A DNA stretch of 64,000 nucleotides from Streptomyces sp. yr375 (GTDB lineage: Bacteria > Actinomycetota > Actinomycetes > Streptomycetales > Streptomycetaceae). Positions 57,362-64,000 of the stretch are shown piece by piece. The notes beneath the pieces were generated by a model. It saw nothing but the letters and a program-made list of their open reading frames with translations, made no database searches and had not been told where the DNA came from. The stretch is from positions 310,001-374,000 of the forward strand of contig NZ_FOFF01000002.1 in the NCBI RefSeq assembly GCF_900110755.1. The letters are read 5' to 3'. The number at the start of each line of letters is the position of its first letter. Within the stretch, counting starts at the first letter, position 1. The position numbers and the translations under genes were made by a program.

Positions 57362-59812
57362 TCAGTTGTCGACGGCGTGCACGGTGGCGGTGGCCTCCGG
57401 GCAGCCCTCGGCGTGGACGCGGACCTGGATGGCGCCGGGGCCGGTGGGCCGGACGACGGCCATGGCACGGCCGTCGAAGGTGGTGCAGGAGTCGGCGTCG
57501 AACCGCTCCTTGGTGTGTGTACGCCCGGTGCCCAGACCCGCCAGAACAGCAGGCCCGGTCACGTCCACGCGGACCCGGCAGTCCCGGTGACTGGCCAAGT
57601 TGCCCGCACCGTCGCGCAGTTCGATGGAGACGTAGGCGAGATCCCGGTCGTCCGCGCGGATCTCGGACCGATCCGCCGCGACAGCCAGACACAGGCCGGC
57701 ACCGGCGCTGCGCAGCACGCACCGCCCCGTCTCGACGTCCGCCCGATAGGCGACCGCCGTCAGCTCACCGGGCCGGTAGACCGACTCGAACCGCGCGATG
57801 CAGGGCTTGTGCCCGCCGACCTTCACCCGCTCCAACGGCGCGCCGTCGAGAAGCAGTTCCACTTCGTCGGCGGAGCTGTAGACGTCGACGGTGACAGGGG
57901 AGCCCGCCTCGACGTCCCAGCTCCAACTGGACACCGCGTCCGCCCACGACCACGGGGTCTGGAACATCGCGCGGCCATGGAACTCAGGCCGGTGCACGGC
58001 GATGTACGGCTGCTCGCGCAGCCCGAACACGGTTTCCCGGTAGTACGACATGGGACGCCGGTGACCGGTGATGTCCACGTCGGCGCAGCCGGCGGTCAGC
58101 GCCGGGAACACGTCGTGGATGCCGCCGAGCATGTCCTCCTTGGGGCCGTCGTCCAGGTAGTCGGTCCGCCCGACCCCCGATTCCCCGAGGTAGTCCCAGC
58201 CGGTCCAGGTGAAGTCGCCCAGCACATGGCTGTTCTCGCTCACCAGCCGCCACAGCTCGTCGATGTGGCCCGGGAAGGTCTCCGTGCCGAGGATCAGCCG
58301 GTTCGGGAAGGCGATGGCGTCGGGTACGTAGCGGGCGTCGCCGTAGTTGATGCCGGAGACGTCGAGCACGGCGTGGGACTCCTCGGTCCGCTCGCTGACC
58401 AGTCGCGACGCGCTGAACTCGTTGATCTTCTCGCCCAGTGCGGTGATCAGGGAGTTGATGTCGGTGGGTCCCTCGGTCGAGCCGACGACCAGGGAGGGCA
58501 GTTCGTCCGGTACGGCGACCAGGCCGTTCACGGCGTTGGTGACGAACCGCGTGTCGTCCAGCTCTCGTACCTTCTCGGCGAGTCGGCGTCCCCATGTCGA
58601 ACCGACCGGACTGCCCGCCTCGAAGATCTCGTTGCCGATGGAGTACATGATGACACTCGGATGGTTGAAGTCCTTGGTGACCATCGCCTCCACGTCCCGC
58701 TCCCACCACTCGGGAAACGCCAGCGAGTAGTCGAACGGCCGCTTCGGCTTGGTCCAGGCGTCGAAGGCCTCGTCCAGGACGAGCATCCCCAGCCGGTCGC
58801 AGGCGTCGAGCGCCGCGACGCTGAGTGGATTGTGCGCGCTGCGTACCGCGTTGAAGCCCGCCGCCTTGAGGATCTCGATACGGCGCTCCTCCGCGCGCGC
58901 GATGGCGGCCGCGCCCAGCAGACCGGTGTCGTGATGGATGCACGCACCGCGGAGTTTCACCGTCCGGCCGTTGATCCGCAGCCCCCGTGCCGGGTCCAGC
59001 TGGAGGGTGCGGATGCCGAAGGTGGTGTGCTCCTCGTCCACCGTTCCGTCCACGGCCTCGCTGCCGCTCAAGGTGGTGCGGGCGACGTAGAGGTGCGGCG
59101 AGTCGACGTCCCAGAGGGCCGGCCGCGGGACGTGCAGACGCAGCCGCGCCGACGCGCTCGTGCCCGGCAGGAGCGTGACGGGTGCGGTGCCTTCGGCGAC
59201 CGTGGTTCCGTCGGCGGCGGCGACGGTCGTGGACACCCGCATCGTCCTGGTGAAGCGCTCCTCGTTCACCACGGTCACCGCGACGACGACCACGGCGAGT
59301 TCGTCGTCGACCTGAGGGGTGGTGACGCGGACGCCGTCCAGGGCGATGTGCACCGGGTCGCCGACGATCAGATGCGTGTCGCGGTGGATTCCCGCGCCGG
59401 AATACCACCGCGAATCGTGGTGCGCACGGGCCTCCACCCGGATCGAGTTCGGCTGCCCGTAGCGCAGATACGGGTCGCACTTGATGTGGAAACGGCTGTA
59501 TCCGTATGGCCGCTGGGCGACGAACTCCTCGTTGATGTACACGACCGCGTCCCGATAGACGCCTTCGAATTCAAGGAAGACGCTTTTGTCGCGGAAGGCT
59601 TCGGGCACGTCGAAGCTCTTGGAGTAGTGGAAGTAGCCGCCCGGAAAATAGCCCGTGTGGGCGCCCTCGGAAACTGTCGCGCTCCGCGCCAGGCCCCGCA
59701 CGGAGTCGTGCGGGAGAATGACTTCCTGATCGTCATCGCCGCCTACGGCGCTGGCAAAACTCGTCTCGGCGGGACCTGTGGTCCAACCGTGATTGAAAGA
59801 CTGGCGGAACAT
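57362..59812 (-). CDS. GH2-family glycoside hydrolase, paralogue of 45212-47704
   Basis: The 816-residue protein follows the same domain order as the plus-strand GH2 and shares long stretches with it: KRPFD aside, LRINGRTVKLRGACIHHD, YSIGNEIFEAGSP with the acid/base glutamate and LGTETFPGH with the nucleophile. AAAGGA precedes ATG 59812. No signal peptide is present. Within the operon it should remove a sugar from the imported compound. The two GH2 genes may have arisen by duplication, but they lie under different regulators. Confidence 0.92.
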   Translation of the reverse strand: MFRQSFNHGWTTGPAETSFASAVGGDDDQEVILPHDSVRGLARSATVSEGAHTGYFPGGYFHYSKSFDVPEAFRDKSVFLEFEGVYRDAVVYINEEFVAQRPYGYSRFHIKCDPYLRYGQPNSIRVEARAHHDSRWYSGAGIHRDTHLIVGDPVHIALDGVRVTTPQVDDELAVVVVAVTVVNEERFTRTMRVSTTVAAADGTTVAEGTAPVTLLPGTSASARLRLHVPRPALWDVDSPHLYVARTTLSGSEAVDGTVDEEHTTFGIRTLQLDPARGLRINGRTVKLRGACIHHDTGLLGAAAIARAEERRIEILKAAGFNAVRSAHNPLSVAALDACDRLGMLVLDEAFDAWTKPKRPFDYSLAFPEWWERDVEAMVTKDFNHPSVIMYSIGNEIFEAGSPVGSTWGRRLAEKVRELDDTRFVTNAVNGLVAVPDELPSLVVGSTEGPTDINSLITALGEKINEFSASRLVSERTEESHAVLDVSGINYGDARYVPDAIAFPNRLILGTETFPGHIDELWRLVSENSHVLGDFTWTGWDYLGESGVGRTDYLDDGPKEDMLGGIHDVFPALTAGCADVDITGHRRPMSYYRETVFGLREQPYIAVHRPEFHGRAMFQTPWSWADAVSSWSWDVEAGSPVTVDVYSSADEVELLLDGAPLERVKVGGHKPCIARFESVYRPGELTAVAYRADVETGRCVLRSAGAGLCLAVAADRSEIRADDRDLAYVSIELRDGAGNLASHRDCRVRVDVTGPAVLAGLGTGRTHTKERFDADSCTTFDGRAMAVVRPTGPGAIQVRVHAEGCPEATATVHAVDN

Positions 59813-59869
59813 CGAGTTTGTCCTTTGTGAAGAAATGCGCCGAGCGTGAGCAGATGGGGCGCCGGGCTT

Positions 59870-60940
59870 TTACTTGGGCAGGTAGGAGTTGGTGACCAAG
59901 GACTTCACGTCGATGTTCTTGAGGGTTTTGCCGTCGGCCCCCGTCAGGACTCCGTGCGTGATCATCCAGTCGGCGTAGGTCTGCCAGTGCTTGACCGACT
60001 GCGTGCCGATCGGACCGTAGGGGTTGAGCAGGTCCTTGGCTTCGCGGGACGAGACGTAGGTGGCCAGCTTCGAGTCGATATGGGCGTTCGGGAACTGGGC
60101 GATGAGCGCCTCGTTCGCGGCCTTCGGATCGTCGATCGCGGCCTGGTACCCCTCGCTCAGGGCTTTCACCAGGCCGCGGGCGAGGTCGGGACTCTTCTGG
60201 AGGAAGCTGTTGCCGGCCAGCGTGAGGAGACCGGATGCCTCCGGGATGCCGTAGTCGGCCGCCAGGAACCTTGTGTACTTCACGCCGCTCTGGGCGAAGT
60301 CGTACTCCTGGTCGGGCCAGGTGGCCGCCACGTCGACCTTCCCGGTCTTCAGCGCCTCGGTGGAACCCACCTGAAGCACCACCTGCTTGACCTTGCCGTG
60401 TCCCCCCGCGTTCGCGATCATCGCGTTGATCATCGCGAGTTCGAGCTTGCTGCCGTATCCGCCGTAGGTCTTGCCCGCCAACTGGGCGGGCGAGGTGATG
60501 CCAGAGGATGTGAGGACCGTGACGGCGGACGGGTCGTGCGGCATCGCCGAGAAGATCGCCTTGAGGGGCGCCCCCGCGGAGGCGCTCGTCAGAGCGGTCG
60601 CGTAGTTGTTGGTGAAGCCGGCTTCTGCCTGTCCCGCTGAGATGAGGGCGTCGGAAGCCGTGCTGCCGACGGGGAGGATCTTGAGATTGATCCCTTCCTT
60701 CGCGAACAGACCCTTCTGCATGGCGTACGCGAGGCCGTTGTGCGTGGGGTTCGGCAGGAAGTCGAGCGCGAACGTGACGGTGGTGAGTTTAGAGCCGGCA
60801 CCAGCCACGGATCCGGCGTCGTTTCCGGAGCCGCTGTCTGTACACGCCGTCAGCACGAGCGCGCCGACGGCGAGGGCGGATCCGAGGCGAATGACGGAGC
60901 GACGCGAAACCGGTGCGCCTTCTCGTGTGTTTCTGGTCAT
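59870..60940 (-). CDS. NMT1/THI5-type substrate-binding lipoprotein
   Basis: The product is about 356 residues. A twin-Arg-like start (SRRSVIRLGSALAVGALVLTAC) ends in a lipobox, then TFALDFLPNPTHNGLAYAMQ and KGLFAKEGINLKILPVGS, which match the NMT1/THI5 and sulfonate/nitrate-binding fold. Relatives bind pyrimidine (thiamine) precursors, riboflavin-like or other heteroaromatic compounds. No permease or ATPase gene is in the window, so it must use one encoded elsewhere. ATG 60940 is preferred over GTG 60949. It lies second in the six-gene operon. Confidence 0.88.
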   Translation of the reverse strand: MTRNTREGAPVSRRSVIRLGSALAVGALVLTACTDSGSGNDAGSVAGAGSKLTTVTFALDFLPNPTHNGLAYAMQKGLFAKEGINLKILPVGSTASDALISAGQAEAGFTNNYATALTSASAGAPLKAIFSAMPHDPSAVTVLTSSGITSPAQLAGKTYGGYGSKLELAMINAMIANAGGHGKVKQVVLQVGSTEALKTGKVDVAATWPDQEYDFAQSGVKYTRFLAADYGIPEASGLLTLAGNSFLQKSPDLARGLVKALSEGYQAAIDDPKAANEALIAQFPNAHIDSKLATYVSSREAKDLLNPYGPIGTQSVKHWQTYADWMITHGVLTGADGKTLKNIDVKSLVTNSYLPK

Positions 60941-60979
60941 GGCGAGCACTTTCTTTGGGTGTGCTGGGGGGCACCTGTT

Positions 60980-62119
60980 TCATGAAGGGTTCTGCTGGGC
61001 CGTGACTGCGGGTGCGGTCTCTGTTACTCGGGAAGCCAGGCGGTTGATCTCCATGCGGAACTCGCGCCGGAGTGCGTCCTTGTCGCTCTCGTCGAGCCAG
61101 GTCGCCGAGATCCCGTCGAGCGACGCCTGGACGACGTCGCGGGTGCTGAGTCCGTACCAGTCGGCGATGATGCCGTATTCGGTTCCGATGTCGGTGTGGA
61201 CCATCGACTTGTCATCGGTCCCGGGAACGATCCAGACGCCGCCTCGCAGCATCGTGCCGATCGGATGGGTCTCGGGCCGACTGTATTCGGGGAGGGCGTC
61301 TCCCGCGACGAGTTGTGTGATCGTCGGGCAGACGGTGAAGGGGAGACCCGATTCCGCGGCACGGCGCAGAACCGGTTCGTCCTCGGTGACGGGGTAGCCA
61401 TGGTCTATTCGGTCGCAGGCCAGGAGGTCGGTGTACACCGAGTATTCGGCAGCCCCGTACCGCACGTAATGCGCGGTACGCTTGAAGCCGTGCCTTCGTG
61501 CTCGACGAAACACGTCGGCGAAGTGGACGGGGCGATGTTCGTCGAGGAATTCCGGTCCGTCGAGTCCGATACCGATGAATTCCTCGCGTCGGTGCGCGAT
61601 CAGTTGGTCGAGCATCTCCTCGGCGTACGAGACGGGCTCGTCGCGCATCACGCACGCGATGAAGTTGGTCCGGACGCCGAAGTCGCCCTCGGCTGCTCTC
61701 GCGCCGTCGATCAGTCCGTCCTGGATCTGGGTGAACGACATACCGGTGCGGGCGAGCGCGGTCGGATTGACGAAGAGTTCGAGGTAGCGGAGGTTGCTCG
61801 CACGAACGTCGTGAGCCACGAGCCCGTAGACGGCGTCACTCAGATCGCGGGGCGTCCGCACGAGCTCCCCCAGCAATTCGAGCGCGTCGAAGAAGGCCTG
61901 CTCCCGCGCCTCTCCGCTGTGCTGCCGCAGGTCGTACGCGGCCTCGATCGCCGATCGGCCGGTGCTCACCTTGTTGCGTCTCGCCAGCTCGACAGCGGTG
62001 TCGCGGGGGATGGAGCCGGTGAGGTGACAGTGCACGTCGACCTTCGGCAGTGCTTGGGAGAGTTCCCGGACGTTCATGCCCGCGATCTCGAACGAATGTG
62101 GTTTGCCCGGTCCGTTCAT
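60980..62119 (-). CDS. Adenosine-deaminase-family protein with altered active-site motifs
   Basis: The 379-residue protein begins with the amidohydrolase metal motif VDVHCHLTGSIPRD. It continues with GIGLDGPE, RTAHYVRYGAAE in place of the HAGE region, CDRIDHGY and GTDDKSMVHTD in place of the final Asp-Asp motif. Typical adenosine deaminases have HAGE and CPxSN; here these are RYGAAE and CPTITQ, so the substrate probably differs, for example an N-substituted purine or other aminated ring. ATG 62119 with AAAGGTGAG is preferred over ATG 62143. It is the first gene of the six-gene operon, divergent from the Lrp-type regulator. Confidence 0.85.
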   Translation of the reverse strand: MNGPGKPHSFEIAGMNVRELSQALPKVDVHCHLTGSIPRDTAVELARRNKVSTGRSAIEAAYDLRQHSGEAREQAFFDALELLGELVRTPRDLSDAVYGLVAHDVRASNLRYLELFVNPTALARTGMSFTQIQDGLIDGARAAEGDFGVRTNFIACVMRDEPVSYAEEMLDQLIAHRREEFIGIGLDGPEFLDEHRPVHFADVFRRARRHGFKRTAHYVRYGAAEYSVYTDLLACDRIDHGYPVTEDEPVLRRAAESGLPFTVCPTITQLVAGDALPEYSRPETHPIGTMLRGGVWIVPGTDDKSMVHTDIGTEYGIIADWYGLSTRDVVQASLDGISATWLDESDKDALRREFRMEINRLASRVTETAPAVTAQQNPS

Positions 62120-62301
62120 CACGGATCTCACCTTTGTTCGCATCGGCTAAACCTGCCGGATTGGCTGTACTATGACAGAAACAGCGAGCCTGGGGAAGAG
62201 GGCTTTTGCGGGTCCGTATACAGATGCGGCGGCCTGACTCGTCCGGGGACGGCCGACGGCAGCGTCTAAACTCCCCGGGACGTCACCAAGGGGAGGCTGA
62301 T

Positions 62302-63267
62302 GTGCTCGACGCCGTTGACGACATGATCGTCGCCGCGCTGAGGAACGATGGACGGGCGACCGTCCGGTCGATCTCGAAGCTGGTCGGACTCCCGGAAACC
62401 ACCACCCGGGCCCGGGTGAACGGTCTCTTGGAGTCGGGCCGGGTCAGCGTCATCGCCGTCCTGCACCCCTCCGTGGATCCCAGCGAGATCACGCTGTACA
62501 TCCGTGTCCGGCTGTCGCCGGGCTGGGCGTCGCAGATCGCGGACTCCGTCCTCGGGCACTCCTACTGGCTGGCGGAGATCATCGGGGAACCCGAGGTGAT
62601 CGCCACGTTCGACGTGACGTCACTGAGTCACGCCGCCAGGCTGACCGACGAGATCGCTCAACTGCCCTTTGTGTCCATGGTCACGACGGACCCGGTTCTG
62701 GCGATCTACACGGGCGCGGGAACGCCTGACGAGGCGGGTGGCGAAGCGGGGCTCTGGCCCGCCAGGGACGAAATACGACTCGACGCCCAGGACCGCCAGC
62801 TGATCCGCTCCCTCCAGGTCGACGGGCGCGCCACCTACACGGCACTCGCCCGCTCGGCCGGCCTGTCGCTCTCCCAGGCGAGGCGACGCGTCCTGGATCT
62901 CATCGACTCCGGCGCCATCCGGATATGGACGACGGTTCAGACGGCCGATCACGATCTGGCCCGGGCCGCACTCGACCTGACCGTCAACCCCAAGACCGTC
63001 ATGACCACGGTCGAGCGTCTCGTCCGACGTCCCGGTGTCGTCTCGGTCTCGCGCATGAGCGGGACCTCCGCGCTCGCGGTCGACGTCGCCGCCCGCGACG
63101 CATCGGAACTCGGTCAACTCGTCGGAGACATCTCCGCTCACCCCGATCTCATCAGCGTCCGGGTGCAACGGATCCGTCTCCTGCGCCGCCAGCTCCAGCA
63201 GCGGCTTCGGAGTGCTCCCGACCCGTCCTCGGAGGAGGAACCGGCCAGGTCGGAGGCCTTGGACTAG
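62302..63267 (+). CDS. Lrp/AsnC-type regulator with two tandem modules
   Basis: The 321-residue protein contains two AsnC units: a helix-turn-helix at about 8-45 (LRNDGRATVRSISKLVGLPETTTRARVNGLLESG) with its ligand domain, and a second one from about 165 (LIRSLQVDGRATYTALARSAGLSLSQARRRVLDLIDSG) with another ligand domain. Double-module Lrp proteins are common in actinobacteria. GTG 62302 has AAGGGGAGG upstream. It is divergent from the six-gene operon starting at 62119 and is its likely regulator, with an amino-acid-like or related ligand. Confidence 0.9.
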   Translation: MLDAVDDMIVAALRNDGRATVRSISKLVGLPETTTRARVNGLLESGRVSVIAVLHPSVDPSEITLYIRVRLSPGWASQIADSVLGHSYWLAEIIGEPEVIATFDVTSLSHAARLTDEIAQLPFVSMVTTDPVLAIYTGAGTPDEAGGEAGLWPARDEIRLDAQDRQLIRSLQVDGRATYTALARSAGLSLSQARRRVLDLIDSGAIRIWTTVQTADHDLARAALDLTVNPKTVMTTVERLVRRPGVVSVSRMSGTSALAVDVAARDASELGQLVGDISAHPDLISVRVQRIRLLRRQLQQRLRSAPDPSSEEEPARSEALD

Positions 63268-63275
63268 TCAGGCTC

Positions 63276-63299
63276 GGGGCGGGTGCACGCACCCGCCCC
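63276..63299 (+). terminator. Terminator of the Lrp-type gene
   Basis: Perfect 11-bp arms GGGGCGGGTGC and GCACCCGCCCC with a 2-nt centre, 8 bp after the stop codon. Confidence 0.8.
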
Positions 63300-63352
63300 C
63301 CATGTGGGCCCGTCCGGCGTGTCCGTCGGGCCTGAACGTCATTCGCACATCG

Positions 63353-63376
63353 GTACGATTGCACGTACGAACGTAC
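63353..63376. promoter_or_regulatory. Overlapping GTAC palindromes before the GH3 gene
   Basis: GTACG-ATTGCA-CGTAC (63353-63368) overlaps CGTACGAACGTAC (63364-63376). The first matches the half-site order of the element before the CocE-like gene. The rest of the 311-bp gap 63268-63578 shows no gene. Confidence 0.45.
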
Positions 63377-63578
63377 TCTGTCACGTATTTGAGTCACACC
63401 CCTTACTGGCTGGAAACGCAAGACCGTCGCCATGGCGGTCGCCCTTGGTGTTTTATGTTGTAGCACCGCGCTTAAGAACGAAAACGCCATTCTTGCGTCG
63501 GGGCATGTGCCGTGCCTCAGAGCGCGCGCCACGCCGCAGCGTGTTCGCGTGCGTCCGACCACCGTTGAGGAGTTCTCC

Positions 63579-64000
63579 ATGCCCCGGTCCGTCGAAGAGC
63601 TGCTCGGCCGGCTGACCTTGGAGGAGAAGGTCGCCCAGCTCGGCGGCCCCGGCTTCCCGCAGCTGGAGCCCCTGTTCGCGAACCCCGCTGCCGATCCTGG
63701 CGTATCGCTGGCCAAGGGGTTCCAGGAGATCGCGCCTCACGGCGTCGGGCACCTCGCCATGCTGGGCGCCTTCTGTAATCTGACCGTGCTGTTCCATCTG
63801 GCCCCGAGCCTGAAGGAGGCTGGCCGGATCGCCCTCGGCGCGGGCATCGACGTGGAGTTCCCCGAGTTCCGGGCGTTCGGGGAACCGGCGGAACTGGTGC
63901 GTGAGGGCGCCTTGGACGAGTCGGTCGTCGACCGCTCGGCCCGGCACGTCCTCGAACTCAAGGAACGCCTCGGGCTGCTCGACCACCTGCTGACTCCGGC
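63579..64000 (+). pseudogene. GH3 glycoside hydrolase, internally deleted and cut by the window end
   Basis: ATG 63579 opens a frame to the window edge. It starts like a GH3 enzyme (VEELLGRLTLEEKVAQLG, GVGHLAMLGAF). Near 63780 it jumps to a much later part of the catalytic domain (LGAGIDVEFPEFR, LVREGALDESVVDRSARHVL and KERLGLLDH). More than 200 residues that would contain the active-site aspartate are missing, although the frame stays open. The ribosome binding site is weak (GAGGAG at 63567-63572). It is probably a non-functional deletion derivative. Confidence 0.65.

Noticed and set aside
57377..59830. 817-codon open frame on the plus strand opposite the minus-strand GH2 gene
   Set aside because: It mirrors the GH2 gene exactly, has no family motifs, and is rich in Gly/Arg/Val as expected for the antisense of GC-rich coding DNA.
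63453..63986. 177-codon minus-strand frame opposite the GH3 fragment
   Set aside because: It is the antisense of recognisable GH3 segments and lacks its own features.

Overview
The window is a stretch of very GC-rich actinobacterial DNA, almost certainly from a Streptomyces or a close relative. Third codon positions are nearly all G or C, GTG and TTG starts and 4-bp stop/start overlaps (GTGA, ATGA, TTGA) are frequent, and the gene families are typically streptomycete: many TetR, LacI, IclR, PadR, XRE and LuxR regulators, secreted hydrolases, an L,D-transpeptidase and ABC sugar uptake. There is no ribosomal RNA, tRNA or obvious core operon, and there are many broken genes, which fits an accessory chromosome arm.

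Layout. 1-2761: end of an idonate/gluconate operon (SDR fragment, idnD, gnd). 2856-3511: Crp/Fnr-type regulator carrying a frameshift. 3663-12318: the most unusual region, a probable biological-conflict or signalling island. It has a nucleotidyl-cyclase-like protein, two paralogous P-loop proteins whose P-loop lysine is replaced, a possible SPFH-like protein, a 58-residue stand-alone peptide, two small regulatory-looking proteins and a deoxyribosyltransferase-like protein. Four of these products share one short Asn/Gly-rich motif (N-T-G-T-V-H-G-G-Q type) that resembles prion-like amyloid signalling motifs. 12374-13347 and 13528-14454: a frameshifted alpha/beta hydrolase and a divergent XRE regulator. 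14348-22558: a small biosynthetic cluster with a TrmB/LuxR regulator, SGNH hydrolase, 41-residue basic peptide, heme-oxygenase-like diiron enzyme, LysE exporter, YggS-type PLP protein, SxtI/TobZ-type carbamoyltransferase and an SxtJ-like membrane peptide. 22646-28423: LacI-controlled sugar ABC importer, PfkB kinase and a monooxygenase-fold protein, tied together by a palindromic operator. 28523-42813: mixed genes (ABC exporter, DHFR-like and VOC pair, TetR/FAD monooxygenase, L,D-transpeptidase, carboxylesterase, TetR/esterase, PadR/quinone reductase), separated by gene debris that includes a Tn3 transposase remnant.

43140-49277 is rich in broken genes (aldehyde dehydrogenase, GH3, GMC oxidoreductase, SDR and zinc dehydrogenase fragments) around an intact GH2 glycosidase and a TetR regulator. 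The two intact units share a 23-bp promoter element that differs only at five central bases. 49274-54387 holds an IclR gene, an IlvD/Edd-type dehydratase with an SDR (sugar-acid catabolism) and a secreted CocE-like hydrolase. 54457-62119 is a six-gene minus-strand operon (adenosine-deaminase-like enzyme, NMT1-type binding lipoprotein, GH2 glycosidase, esterase, FMN monooxygenase, flavin reductase) divergent from a two-module Lrp-type regulator. It looks like a dedicated route for a glycosylated, probably nitrogen-containing compound. The window ends inside an internally deleted GH3 gene.

Two features run through the whole window. Short tandem repeats with 6-15 bp units recur, many inside coding sequence and in frame. 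Single-base frameshifts recur in otherwise well-conserved genes (Crp-like, hydrolase, PadR, IclR), so either the assembly carries indel errors or gene decay is active. All functions are read from sequence and family knowledge; no database search was possible.
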